Assembly (NCBI RefSeq): GCF_000196315.1
Contig: NC_014230.1
Span: 2,814,501 to 2,878,500 of the forward strand
Direction of reading: 5' to 3'
Source: Croceibacter atlanticus HTCC2559
GTDB lineage: Bacteria > Bacteroidota > Bacteroidia > Flavobacteriales > Flavobacteriaceae
DNA: 64,000 nt
The position numbers and the translations under genes were made by a program. Shown here piece after piece: positions 42,954-52,434 of the stretch. Below the pieces are notes generated by a model, which saw only the letters and a list, made by a program, of their open reading frames with translations, searched no databases and had not been told where the DNA came from. Positions within the stretch are counted from its first letter, which is position 1. Every line of letters starts with the position of its first letter.

Positions 42954-45900
42954 TTAAAATTTAAATCCGAAGCCAAACGAAAATCTTAGTCCATCTTCTC
43001 CTGTAAACAGGTTAAATGTACCGTTAATGGCATCTGCGCTATTTACCCAGAAACCACCACCATAACTTGAGTGCCACTTGTCACTATCCTCACCATCAAA
43101 CCATACTCTACCAGTATCTATACCAGTAAACACCCCAATTTGAAATGGTAAGAAGCTAGTTTTAAATTGGTCAAAGCTATATCGTAAATCTCCACCAAAA
43201 GTAAGTGCAGATTCACCAGAAAAACGCTGTGTTCTATACGCTCTGTTTCCAGTGTTTCCTCCAGAATGTGCTGCTTGATAAAACTCAAACTCATCACCTA
43301 AGTTTACTTGTCCTTGTGCTTTTGTCTTCAATACTAATTTACGATTGTTTGTAAGCGCATTAAAAAAGCCTAGGTAAGGTTTTATATATGCATAGGCATT
43401 TTCATCTTCTAAGCTATACTTACCACCTCCAGACAATTCAAACTTCATACCTCTTGTTGGGTTTAATGTGTTGTCATAACTCTCATAACGAAACATTGCT
43501 TCTGCTCCTAAGAAAAACTCTCTATCATAAAAACTAGCACCTGCGGGTATAAACTGGTCTGTTACAAATCTGTTTGCAGTATCTTCAATTTCAATACCTT
43601 CAATAGAGGCAGTATATTTTAATGTACTACCAAAATCTCCTCTTTTTATGGCTCCAACTTTACCAATTAATTTACCAATTTTCACGCGGTTATAATCCAT
43701 TGAAAGATCATCATCATTATTTACAGTTTCATTTCCGAAGCCAAAGAAGTTTTCAGAGAAATTCTCACTAGTAAACTCTCCACCAACAAAAAGATTGAAG
43801 TTTCCTAACACATTTGCAAACTCACCAGTATACTTTACATCAAAACCACTTGTTGCAAAATAGAAGCCTCCAGATATAGTATGCTGTTGCGTGAATGGGT
43901 TTCTTCTAAAAGAGTTTATGGTATAAATATTTTGTAAGCCTAACCTAAACCCATCATCTGGATTAAACCCGAATCCTGGTAACAATACATTTTGTCTTAC
44001 AATCTTCTTATCCTTGTTATAGTTGTTTACTTCGTAATTATCTGAGAAGCTAAAATTAGCACCACCTTTTTCTTTTACTGTATTAGGCTTAGACTTATAA
44101 TCATAAACTTTAATACGTTTACCTTCTTGAATATCATAAATGTCATTATTCTGACCTCCAATTATTCTGGTAAAAATTGGTCTGTTTCCATCTCCGGTAA
44201 CCGTAAAGACATCATCATCATCTAAACCATAAATCCACAATTCTTTTGTTTCGTCTTTGCTGTATGTTTTATCACTTACAACATCTGCTCTCTCACCATC
44301 TTTGTTACGGGTAATCTTAACACGAGTTTTACCATCTTCTAAACGTGTAATATCTATATAGTCATCTTTATCTGTAGCAGTAATGATAGCTAATTGGGAT
44401 ACATAGTTGTAATAACGTTCTGTAATATTTACAATGTTATCTCTTCTGCCCTTCATCTTTTCAACAAGACTTTCTTTAGTAAGCTCTTGTGCTTCTAAAG
44501 GCATTTTAGAAAAAGCCTCTTCAATAACCTCATCTGTAATATTTTCTTTAATATATCTTGCTTGTGCAAGCCACTCTTCTTTTCCTTTATTCTGAATTAA
44601 AGAACGGTCTAAACCTACAGCCGCAGAGTTAAACCACTTTACATTATCTACATTTTCTCCGTACTCAGCAAATTGATTTGTAAAGCCTATTAAGCCTCTT
44701 AATGTTGAAAAGAATGCGCCATCAAAATTTGAAAATACTTGATCTCTATCTCTAGGAATAGGTTGGAACACATGTGTACCATCTTCTTTTTCAAACTCAC
44801 TCCAACGCCATTGGTCTTGGTGCCTGTCCCAATCTCCAACAAGCATATCAAAAATTCTTGCCTTAATGTAAGCAGGCTCGTCTATCTTATATTTTTCATC
44901 TCTACGCAAACGTTCGTAAACATCTGCTGTACTCTCTATATCGTTAGGCTTTCCAAAACTTTCTACATCGGCGTGATTTTCTTCAGGACGTTCAACAATC
45001 ATATAGATTTCATCTCCATATTCATTATTGTATTTACCGAGAGCTTTTTGCTTAGGCACATAAAACAATTTTGGATTTGTATGATAAAGTCCTATTGCAT
45101 CAGACAATGTTGGTATTGCCATAAACCCATACGGATGTGCAGCCGTATAAAAATCATATAAAATATCTTCTGCAATTGTATTCTTAAAGTCTTCTTCTAT
45201 ATAGCTGTTTTTAAATGCCGTGGTTTGTAAAAACTGTACCGCACTCTTCCTAAGTGCACGCATATTAAAATCTCTTCCGTCTTTAGTTTTTAAACGTAAA
45301 GAACGTGTTTGGTGACCACCACCTTTTCTATCAACAGTCATCCCACCATAAAGTGTATCTAAATTTACAGTTTGCACATCTATGTTTGCGCCATAAACAT
45401 CTCTGTAACGATCTCCCCATATACTTTCATACGTGTCAGACCTATCTGTATCTTCACTCCTATAAACAGAGGCTTTTGTTACTGGGTTAAATGTGTCTGG
45501 CAGTGTTGACACGTCAAAATCTTTAGGAGCTTCATGAACTTCTTTCTGATACAATAATACTGGTTTACCTTTTTCACTGCCATAAAAACTAGCCCAAGAA
45601 GAACCGTCCTTAAAAACATCTAGAACAACAAAACCTTGTCCTGGATGAGAAAACAACCCGTCGTTACTTAATACTGCATAAGAAGCCTTTGATCCAGACC
45701 CTGAAACTATTTGCTTAATATTTTCATTAATAATATACTGTAAACTATGTTCGTGACCAGATGCGAAAATAACGCGGTCGTTATCTTGAGCAAGCGTAGC
45801 TAAACGCTTTACCAATCCTTTATACTTATCATTTTGTCTATCTTGTTTAGACACACCACCACTAGTTCTTATTTGCATAGCTAAAGAACCCAATATTGGT

Positions 45901-46667
45901 AACGGTATTTTTTTCTGGCTAGGATACAAGTGCTTTACTGGTGCATATTGGCCACCGTGAACACCATTTGTATATAATGGATGGTGTAAGGCAAAGATTA
46001 TAGTTTTGTCGTTATTCTTTTTAAGCTCACCTTCAATTTCTAAAAGCACAGCTTCTCTAGATTTAAGTTGAGGACACTTATCATTAATTGTAGGATGCTT
46101 ATCCCAATCTTCTAAATACCATTGAGAATCTAAAACTAGCAGCTGTATATTATCTCCTATCTCAAAACTTTCAAAGGCACAACCATCTGTAGGGTGAAAT
46201 ACTTTTTTGTCTTTTAGGCGTTCTTCAAAGTATTTTTCTTGACGTTCTAACCCTTCTAACCCTTCATTATACCAATCGTGATTTCCTGGAAGGAAAATAA
46301 CTTTACCATCAAAATTTTCAACAGCATCTAATTGAGCATCTAACCTGTATTCTGATTGCGATCTTAGTTTGTCTCCTTTAGGAGGCATTCCTGCAGGATA
46401 AATATTATCTCCTAAGAATACTGCATAATTATCTTTAGATTTTACAGAGTCTAGAAAGGTTTTAAATGCCAATAAGCCTAAAGAGGTTCCGCCTGGCTGG
46501 CTATAACCAGCATCTCCAATAAGAAAAAAGGATTTATCCTTTTCTTTTTGTGTAGGATAATCCCAATTGCTTGTTTTCTCGTCTTCTTTATAAGTAGTTT
46601 GAAATGGCGCACAACCTAAAAGTATTGTAAACACTAGTGCTAGGCAGAGAAGTTTATTGTATTTCAT
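42954..46667 (-). CDS. Lipoprotein metallophosphoesterase with kinase-like segment and C-terminal outer-membrane beta-barrel
   Basis: A protein of 1237 residues. I start it at the ATG at 46667, since MKYNKLLCLALVFTILLGC is a lipoprotein signal with lipobox LLGC; an earlier in-frame start at 46763 would bury it. Residues about 40-400 form a calcineurin-like phosphoesterase with all metal motifs: GDAGYSQ, LGDNIYP, PGNHDWYNEG, ALHHPLYT and SGHEHSLQ. Residues about 450-700 include GDWDRHQDQW and, about 30 residues later, PRDRDQVF, resembling the catalytic and metal-binding loops of Fam20/HipA-like kinases. Residues about 890-1237 are strand-rich and end in Phe, like BamA/D15-type barrels. The three-part layout suggests a surface or periplasmic enzyme held in the outer membrane. 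The substrate is unknown. Confidence 0.75.
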   Translation of the reverse strand: MKYNKLLCLALVFTILLGCAPFQTTYKEDEKTSNWDYPTQKEKDKSFFLIGDAGYSQPGGTSLGLLAFKTFLDSVKSKDNYAVFLGDNIYPAGMPPKGDKLRSQSEYRLDAQLDAVENFDGKVIFLPGNHDWYNEGLEGLERQEKYFEERLKDKKVFHPTDGCAFESFEIGDNIQLLVLDSQWYLEDWDKHPTINDKCPQLKSREAVLLEIEGELKKNNDKTIIFALHHPLYTNGVHGGQYAPVKHLYPSQKKIPLPILGSLAMQIRTSGGVSKQDRQNDKYKGLVKRLATLAQDNDRVIFASGHEHSLQYIINENIKQIVSGSGSKASYAVLSNDGLFSHPGQGFVVLDVFKDGSSWASFYGSEKGKPVLLYQKEVHEAPKDFDVSTLPDTFNPVTKASVYRSEDTDRSDTYESIWGDRYRDVYGANIDVQTVNLDTLYGGMTVDRKGGGHQTRSLRLKTKDGRDFNMRALRKSAVQFLQTTAFKNSYIEEDFKNTIAEDILYDFYTAAHPYGFMAIPTLSDAIGLYHTNPKLFYVPKQKALGKYNNEYGDEIYMIVERPEENHADVESFGKPNDIESTADVYERLRRDEKYKIDEPAYIKARIFDMLVGDWDRHQDQWRWSEFEKEDGTHVFQPIPRDRDQVFSNFDGAFFSTLRGLIGFTNQFAEYGENVDNVKWFNSAAVGLDRSLIQNKGKEEWLAQARYIKENITDEVIEEAFSKMPLEAQELTKESLVEKMKGRRDNIVNITERYYNYVSQLAIITATDKDDYIDITRLEDGKTRVKITRNKDGERADVVSDKTYSKDETKELWIYGLDDDDVFTVTGDGNRPIFTRIIGGQNNDIYDIQEGKRIKVYDYKSKPNTVKEKGGANFSFSDNYEVNNYNKDKKIVRQNVLLPGFGFNPDDGFRLGLQNIYTINSFRRNPFTQQHTISGGFYFATSGFDVKYTGEFANVLGNFNLFVGGEFTSENFSENFFGFGNETVNNDDDLSMDYNRVKIGKLIGKVGAIKRGDFGSTLKYTASIEGIEIEDTANRFVTDQFIPAGASFYDREFFLGAEAMFRYESYDNTLNPTRGMKFELSGGGKYSLEDENAYAYIKPYLGFFNALTNNRKLVLKTKAQGQVNLGDEFEFYQAAHSGGNTGNRAYRTQRFSGESALTFGGDLRYSFDQFKTSFLPFQIGVFTGIDTGRVWFDGEDSDKWHSSYGGGFWVNSADAINGTFNLFTGEDGLRFSFGFGFKF

Positions 46668-46724
46668 ATAAATTTTATCGTTCTTTTTTTTTGTAATTTG
46701 CAGGCAATAAATTATCTTATAATT

Positions 46725-47930
46725 ATGTCTGAAGTCGCTGAAAAACCATCTGAACTTGTTCAAAAAGCCGATGAATTTGTCCTTAAATTATTTAAGGAAA
46801 AACTTCCTAATACCTTTTTGTATCACAACTACAATCATACTTTAAGAGTCGTTAAAAGTACAAAAGAAATTATTGAACACTCTGAAATTCATGTTAAAGA
46901 CAAAGAAGCTCTTTTACTTTCAGCTTGGCTGCATGATACTGGTTATGTGGTTAAAGTAGATGGTCATGAAGAAGAGAGCGCTAGGTTTGCAGAAGAGTTT
47001 TTAAAAGAAAATAATGCAGACAGTGAACTTATTGAAAAAGTTAAAAAACTCATTTTAGCTACTAAATTCGACTTTGAAACTTCAGACGATTTAGAGTCTA
47101 TTTTAAAGGATGCAGATGCTTCTCACTTTGCTAAAGATTATTTTGAAGAAACCAGCGAGTTTTTAAGACAAGAACTACAATTACAAGGTATTGCCAATTA
47201 CACGCCTACAGAGTGGATTAATGAAAACATAAAAATGTTTACAGAGCAGCATAAGTTTCATACAGATTATGCGCTTAAAAACTGGAAGGAGCAAAAAGAC
47301 CAAAACCTTCTAGACTTATTAGAGTCTAAAAAGAAGAAGGCTAAAAAAATAAGGAAAGAAGAAACTAAAGCACAGCTTAAGGCAAAATACAAAAATGAAA
47401 GCCCTGAACGAAGCATACAAACACTTTACAGAGTAACGCTAAGAAACCATATAAAACTAAGTGATATTGCAGATACTAAAGCCAACATATTACTTTCTGT
47501 AAATGCTATAATTATATCTTTAGCACTTGCTAACATAATTCCAAAATTAGATTCTGTTACTAACAGACACCTTATGATCCCTACACTTATTTTAGTTTTA
47601 TTTAGTGTAGCTTCAATCATACTATCTATTATGTCTACAAGACCAAATGTCACTAGTGGAGAGTTCACAAAAGAACAAGTGAAGAAACGAGAGGTGAACA
47701 TTTTATTCTTTGGAAACTTTCACAAAATGGCTTACGACCAATACCAATGGGCAATGAATGAGATTATAAACGATAAAAATTACGTTTATGAGTCTCTTAC
47801 AAAAGATTTGTATTTATTGGGTGTTGTTCTTAATAGAAAGTATAGGCTTTTAAGACTAACCTATACTATATTTATGACAGGTATTATTGTTTCTGTGATA
47901 AGTTTTGTTATTGCATTCTGGTCTATCTAG
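46725..47930 (+). CDS. HD-domain phosphohydrolase fused to a Pycsar-type membrane effector domain (PycTM, DUF5706)
   Basis: A 401-residue protein in two parts. The HD domain (about 20-190) has the full metal-binding set: YHNYNHTLRV, LHDTGY (His-Asp), DGHEEE and KDADASHF. After a charged, Lys-rich linker (about 195-230), the C-terminus LYRVTLRNHIKLSDIADTKANILLSVNAIIISLALA matches the PycTM effector domain of Pycsar systems. It has three hydrophobic helices, at roughly 255-272, 282-302 and 380-400. I start at the ATG at 46725 (MSEVAEKPSEL); an upstream alternative at 46698 lies in the intergenic leader. No cyclase gene is adjacent. It may sense or cleave a cyclic nucleotide and act on the membrane, but this is inference. 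Confidence 0.82.
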   Translation: MSEVAEKPSELVQKADEFVLKLFKEKLPNTFLYHNYNHTLRVVKSTKEIIEHSEIHVKDKEALLLSAWLHDTGYVVKVDGHEEESARFAEEFLKENNADSELIEKVKKLILATKFDFETSDDLESILKDADASHFAKDYFEETSEFLRQELQLQGIANYTPTEWINENIKMFTEQHKFHTDYALKNWKEQKDQNLLDLLESKKKKAKKIRKEETKAQLKAKYKNESPERSIQTLYRVTLRNHIKLSDIADTKANILLSVNAIIISLALANIIPKLDSVTNRHLMIPTLILVLFSVASIILSIMSTRPNVTSGEFTKEQVKKREVNILFFGNFHKMAYDQYQWAMNEIINDKNYVYESLTKDLYLLGVVLNRKYRLLRLTYTIFMTGIIVSVISFVIAFWSI

Positions 47931-47945
47931 ACTGTATTAATCTAG

Positions 47946-50324
47946 TTAATCTAGCTGTTGCATTAACTCCTCATAAGTTATTGTGCTCTTATTGCCAGAC
48001 TCATCATCTGAAGATGTATAGAGGACATTTACTCGTATAGCTTTTAAACCAACAACACCTTGTACATCTTCTAATTCTAGGATTTCAACTTGATCTCCAA
48101 GGTATTTTTTACGCTGTAAAAATTTAATATAGCTTAGGTATTCTCTTTGTTCTGCATCTTGAGTGTATACTATTGCTATTTTACCTTTTTGAGTTACACG
48201 CTCTTCTGTGTTTTTCACAAAGGCTTTATCTATACGTTTTTTGATAATCTCATAGCGTGCATTATAAGCACCATCTATATCAAACTTCTTCTCATCCATT
48301 CTATATCGTATGGAAAGTGTACTGCTAAACACCAATATTAATGATGCAGCATCTAACTGTAACGGCATACTTTCCTGTATACGGTAAAATCTGTTTTCCA
48401 TCTCACACATAGTGCTTAGCTGCCACAATCTGAGATTAGATAGGTAAAGCTCATCAAAAGGCTTATTCTTTTGAGTCATTGAGTTTCCTATATAAATATT
48501 ATGATCTACACCATCTGTTTTATAGCGTTCAAAATAATGAGGATAAATTTTTTGAGCATCTAACTGCTTATTATCTATATATCTTGCTAAGTTCTTATTT
48601 ATACGCTCCACAGTAAGATCATAATCCTTACGGTGATGATAAAATAATCCTGTATCTGGATTAATTGATGTTCTATATTCTAAAATTGCAGCTTTACAGG
48701 ACTTAGAGCGTTTAGAAAGATGTTTAAACAAGGGTTTTATTTCGTGCTTAAACATATTAGAAATATTTTGCTCTGTAGAGGCATTTAAAGAATCTGACAA
48801 TTCATCTTTAACCTCTATAATCTTATATTTTAATTGCTCATAAATAGGCAGCTCTTCTTCAGAACACGCAAGTTCTAAAATATCTAATACTGCATTTAGT
48901 TGTTCATCTAAATCGCGTTGAATGCCATCATTTCGAGCATCAGAAGATCCAACAATATCAATTTGGCCGTATAATGGATACACATCTTCAAAAGCTATAT
49001 CTCTAAAAGATGCAATACCATCATCATCTAAATCTTCAATAAATCGTTTTGCTTCTTGTTCAAAAACCCAATGTACGCTAGGATGTATAGATGTGCATTC
49101 GTTTTGTATAACAGCTTTTATTCTATTTTCATAATCTCTTTTGTTACGCTCTACCGCAGTAACAATATATGGTAAGATGTCTTCTAACTTAATTGCATTA
49201 ATGCTATTTAGCTCATATGGCTTATCAGACACTAGTTCTAATATTCCTAAAAGTTCTCCATTTTTAGCAATAGGAGCCAAAATACAGCTCTTTATATTGT
49301 TTTTTAGAAGGTTTTTAGAGAGTAGGTTATGATCGGTTGCATCTGCATATTTATCTACATCTACAATTGTAAAGTAAGACTTATCTTCTACTAAGTTTTT
49401 ATATGAACTCTCACAAAGTACAGTACCACAATCTTGATTACTCTTTGAATCTAATATATAACTTCTTGCAGACTTGCCTTCTAAATAAGATAGGGTTTCA
49501 TCTGTTTTATTAAAAGCTGTAAATCCAGCTCTTAAATCTCTTAGTCCGAAAATAGATCTAAAGATACTTTGAAAACGTTGCATCTCTTCGTCTGAATTAT
49601 TTTCACGACTTAGAAGTGTAGTTTTTAGATTAGAAATTTCATCATCTATAGTTACATCAGTAAGGTTTACAATTGTAAAGCCTTTTAAAATCCAGCTCTT
49701 AGGAGGAAATTTAGATTTCCAAAGATCTATATCATTATAGTTCTGAATAAGAAGTTCTATATCATCTTTAGAAATATCTATAGAGCGATCTGTTGGTTCA
49801 ATATCTATAAAATCTGCATTCATCGCGATGCGATAATGCCTCATTAATCCATCTTCATCGGGTATATCATAATAAAGCGGTCTAGAAAAATCAATAGGAT
49901 ATTTGTAATACTGCTTTATAATTATGATACAGGCATAGATGTAATATAAGTTCTCATCAAAGTTCCTTGCATCTAACTGAAAGTCTTCTCCTGCGTTATT
50001 AATTATACTTTTAAAACGTTTTGAAGCATTAAAGATAATATCGTGAAATGGGATTGATGCAGCCTTAATCTCATTGTCTGTTAAGATAGACGGAAAAAGA
50101 TCATCCAATAAGATTTTAATAGCAGCTTGGTGTTTTGTAAGCTCTTCTAAGTCATTAATACCTTCTGTAAGCTTAGGGAATGAAGAGGCATACTTAAGTA
50201 TATTCTCCATATTAGCTTTAGCAATACTGCTCGTTACAGAGCCAATCTCAGACTTGTATTGCTCTATAACTTTGTGAAAGCTCACCTTAATATCTAATGG
50301 AAACTCTTCTAGTTGCTGTTTCAT
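47946..50324 (-). CDS. Large GAF-domain protein, function unknown
   Basis: A 792-residue soluble protein without signal or membrane segments. A helical N-terminus (about 1-230) is followed by a GAF-like sensor domain at about 265-395, recognisable by RAGFTAFNKTD, SCILAPIAKNGELLGILELVSDKPYELN and ILPYIVTAVERN. The long C-terminal part (about 400-792) is mostly helical with a final segment KIAIVYTQDAEQREYLSYIKFLQRKKYLGDQVEILELEDVQGVVGL. No histidine kinase, cyclase or HD output domain can be seen. Similar long GAF proteins are widespread in Flavobacteriia but uncharacterised. It is tail-to-tail with the HD-PycTM gene, 15 bases apart. Confidence 0.7.
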   Translation of the reverse strand: MKQQLEEFPLDIKVSFHKVIEQYKSEIGSVTSSIAKANMENILKYASSFPKLTEGINDLEELTKHQAAIKILLDDLFPSILTDNEIKAASIPFHDIIFNASKRFKSIINNAGEDFQLDARNFDENLYYIYACIIIIKQYYKYPIDFSRPLYYDIPDEDGLMRHYRIAMNADFIDIEPTDRSIDISKDDIELLIQNYNDIDLWKSKFPPKSWILKGFTIVNLTDVTIDDEISNLKTTLLSRENNSDEEMQRFQSIFRSIFGLRDLRAGFTAFNKTDETLSYLEGKSARSYILDSKSNQDCGTVLCESSYKNLVEDKSYFTIVDVDKYADATDHNLLSKNLLKNNIKSCILAPIAKNGELLGILELVSDKPYELNSINAIKLEDILPYIVTAVERNKRDYENRIKAVIQNECTSIHPSVHWVFEQEAKRFIEDLDDDGIASFRDIAFEDVYPLYGQIDIVGSSDARNDGIQRDLDEQLNAVLDILELACSEEELPIYEQLKYKIIEVKDELSDSLNASTEQNISNMFKHEIKPLFKHLSKRSKSCKAAILEYRTSINPDTGLFYHHRKDYDLTVERINKNLARYIDNKQLDAQKIYPHYFERYKTDGVDHNIYIGNSMTQKNKPFDELYLSNLRLWQLSTMCEMENRFYRIQESMPLQLDAASLILVFSSTLSIRYRMDEKKFDIDGAYNARYEIIKKRIDKAFVKNTEERVTQKGKIAIVYTQDAEQREYLSYIKFLQRKKYLGDQVEILELEDVQGVVGLKAIRVNVLYTSSDDESGNKSTITYEELMQQLD

Positions 50325-50420
50325 ATTCTAATTCCCTTGGCATTACACCAAATGTTTATAACTACATTCATTTAAAAATAAAGATTTACGTAAATCTTCT
50401 GTAAATAGATGTCTTCTCCT

Positions 50421-50428
50421 TATTTTTG
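50421..50428 (+). promoter_or_regulatory. -7 promoter element for the TlpA-like gene
   Basis: TATTTTTG matches TAnnTTTG. Transcription from about 50435 leaves a leader of about 12 bases before the ATG at 50447. The in-frame TTG at 50426 lies inside this element and is not used as a start here. Confidence 0.5.
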
Positions 50429-50446
50429 TTTACAAAATTACACAAA

Positions 50447-51556
50447 ATGAAAAAGATACTACTTATTGCAACCATAGCATTATGCTTTAGCTGTAAAAAA
50501 GATACAGGCTATGCCGTTAATGGTACTATAGATGAGTCGTTTAATGGCAAAAAAGTTTACATAAGCCACTTAGAAGAAAATAATGCTACTACAAAAATTG
50601 ACTCTGCAGTAATTGCTGAAGGTAAATTTAAATTAGACCCTCAAGACACAGAGAGACAATACCTTGCTTTCTTAAATATTGAAGGTATTAGCCTAAACTT
50701 ACCATTTATAGCAGAAAACGAAGCTATAAGTATGACTGTTTATAAAGACAGTTTACGCCAATCTGTAATTAAAGGTGGTGCTCAAAATAAAGTCTTCAAA
50801 GATTACCTAAATCATTTAACAGAAACTAATAAACGTATTTCTGAAGGCACTCAAAAAGCAAGAGAAGCTATGTCTCAAGGAGATACTGCTACAATCTCTT
50901 CTATTAAAATGGAACGTGAAGAGATTATAGAAAATGACAAGCTTTATAAAATAAACGTAGCTAAAGAACACAAAACATCTTTAGTTGCTGTTTTGGCGCT
51001 TACAGATTTAACTAACCTTAAAACTATTTCGAGTATTGAAGCTAAGGAGATGTTCGATGAGCTTTCTGATGAAGTTAAAACCTCTAGCCTTGGTAAGAAT
51101 TTGTCTAAAATGTTATCTGCTCGTAGCGCTACAGATATAGGTGCAAAAGCTCCAGATTTTTCTGGTCCTACTCCAAATGGAGAAACGCTTTCTTTAAAAG
51201 ATGCGTTGGGCAAAGTTACTATATTAGATTTCTGGGCATCTTGGTGTAAACCTTGTAGAATTGAAAATCCTAATGTTGTAAGGGTGTATGAAAAATATCA
51301 CGATAAAGGTTTAAATATTGTTGGAATCTCTTTAGATAAAAGCACTCAAAAAGAGCGTTGGTTAAAAGCTATTGAAGATGACAACCTTACTTGGCAACAT
51401 GTTTCTAACTTACAGTTTTGGCAAGAACCAATAGCACAACAATACGGTGTAAGATCTATTCCAGCTACATTTATATTAGATGAAAATGGCGTAATTATCG
51501 CAAAAAATTTAAGAGGCAAAGACCTTGAAGATAAAATGGCAGAGCTTTTAAATTAA
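50447..51556 (+). CDS. TlpA-like thiol-disulfide oxidoreductase lipoprotein with DUF4369 domain
   Basis: A 369-residue envelope protein. The N-terminus MKKILLIATIALCFSCKKD is a lipoprotein signal, with the lipid-accepting Cys at about residue 16. Residues about 25-130 are the DUF4369 beta domain (KVYISHLEENNATTKIDSAVI). A helical linker (about 130-230) leads to a thioredoxin/AhpC-TSA domain with ILDFWASWCKPCRIENP, where C-K-P-C is the redox pair, and QYGVRSIPATFILDENG with the cis-proline. It probably reduces or isomerises disulfides in the periplasm. I chose the ATG at 50447 because it gives a normal lipoprotein signal. It ends before a bidirectional terminator. Confidence 0.9.
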   Translation: MKKILLIATIALCFSCKKDTGYAVNGTIDESFNGKKVYISHLEENNATTKIDSAVIAEGKFKLDPQDTERQYLAFLNIEGISLNLPFIAENEAISMTVYKDSLRQSVIKGGAQNKVFKDYLNHLTETNKRISEGTQKAREAMSQGDTATISSIKMEREEIIENDKLYKINVAKEHKTSLVAVLALTDLTNLKTISSIEAKEMFDELSDEVKTSSLGKNLSKMLSARSATDIGAKAPDFSGPTPNGETLSLKDALGKVTILDFWASWCKPCRIENPNVVRVYEKYHDKGLNIVGISLDKSTQKERWLKAIEDDNLTWQHVSNLQFWQEPIAQQYGVRSIPATFILDENGVIIAKNLRGKDLEDKMAELLN

Positions 51557-51585
51557 GCACTTACGATTGATAGTTATCAAAATAA

Positions 51586-51618
51586 AAAAACGCCTAAGTT
51601 TTAAACTTAGGCGTTTTT
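51586..51618. terminator. Bidirectional hairpin terminator
   Basis: A 16-base arm from AAAAACGCCTAAG (51586-51601) is repeated inverted at 51603-51618, with A-run on the left and T-run on the right. It sits between convergent genes and can end transcription from both sides. Confidence 0.85.
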
Positions 51619-51637
51619 ATTTGCGACAATTTAAATA

Positions 51638-52327
51638 TTAGTTGAGTGCAAAAACAACATTAACATCAATCTTAATTGCAATTTCTCCTTTAGCTAAAGT
51701 TTCTTGAGGTTCACTTCCAGCAAAGTCAGACTCCATAGCCATCATTCTTACTTTAGGAACTATAGGATTAGCTGTTCCCTGTTCAGAAATACTTATTGCC
51801 TTACCTATTGTTTGGTTTAATGTACTAGCATACTGCTCTGCTTTATCTTTTGCATTAAGCATTGCTTTTTTACGAGCTTCTACCTGCAAGCTTTCTAAGT
51901 TCTTTGCGCCAAATTCAATTCCATCTATTCTATTAATACCAGACTGCAATAAGCCACTCATTGTTGCATCGTATTGCTCTAAGTCTTCAATCTTTATACT
52001 AATAGATTGGTTTGAAGAATACTTATATTCTTTGGTGTTGTAGTTGTAGCTTTTATCTAAACGTACAAAGTTGGTTTGTATGTTCTTATCTTCAATCTTT
52101 AGCTTTCTCAAAAATTTAATGACATTATCTACAGAGGCATCTGTTTTAGTTTTAACATCAACTGCAGATGTTCCTTCTTCTTCTACCCTAACCTTTACAA
52201 TGACGTGATCTGGAACAACATTAATTACACCTTCTCCTTTTACAGAAATTGTAGGTTGTGGATTTTGTTGAGCTGTCATCATAGTTGTGGTAAAAATTAA
52301 GGCTAATAATACTGTTAGCTGTTTCAT
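51638..52327 (-). CDS. SIMPL (DUF541) domain periplasmic protein
   Basis: A 229-residue exported protein with a signal peptide (LTVLLALIFTTTMMTAQ). The SIMPL/DUF541 domain covers the rest: ISVKGEGVINVVPDHVIVKVRVEEEG, IQTNFVRLDKSYNYNTKEYKYSSNQSISIKIEDL, INRIDGIEFGAKN, and ARKKAMLNAKDKAEQYASTLNQTIGKAI. Family members such as BP26/OMP28-like proteins form periplasmic channel-like assemblies, but their biochemical role is not settled. It is a standalone gene with its own candidate -7 element and the hairpin terminator shared with the convergent neighbour. Confidence 0.9.
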   Translation of the reverse strand: MKQLTVLLALIFTTTMMTAQQNPQPTISVKGEGVINVVPDHVIVKVRVEEEGTSAVDVKTKTDASVDNVIKFLRKLKIEDKNIQTNFVRLDKSYNYNTKEYKYSSNQSISIKIEDLEQYDATMSGLLQSGINRIDGIEFGAKNLESLQVEARKKAMLNAKDKAEQYASTLNQTIGKAISISEQGTANPIVPKVRMMAMESDFAGSEPQETLAKGEIAIKIDVNVVFALN

Positions 52328-52364
52328 AGTTTTTGTTTTCTTTGGTTAATTACAATAAAGATAC

Positions 52365-52372
52365 CAAAGTTA
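52365..52372 (-). promoter_or_regulatory. -7 promoter element for the SIMPL gene
   Basis: Reads TAACTTTG on the minus strand, a TAnnTTTG match. A start near 52359 gives a leader of about 32 bases. A possible -33 TTG (CAA at 52398-52400) is 25 bases away, slightly too far. Confidence 0.45.
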
Positions 52373-52434
52373 AAAACCTGAACCAATTTATAGCTTACAA
52401 GAGTCTCAACTAAACTGCACTTAAATAAAATAAT

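Noticed and set aside
46698-46724. Earlier start for the HD-PycTM gene
   Set aside because: It adds nine hydrophobic residues unlike homologues and begins with a non-ATG codon in a short leader; the ATG at 46725 is preferred.
46668-46763. N-terminal extension of the phosphoesterase fusion to 46763
   Set aside because: It would place 32 residues before a clear lipoprotein signal peptide and would overlap the start of the divergent HD-PycTM gene; the ATG at 46667 fits better.
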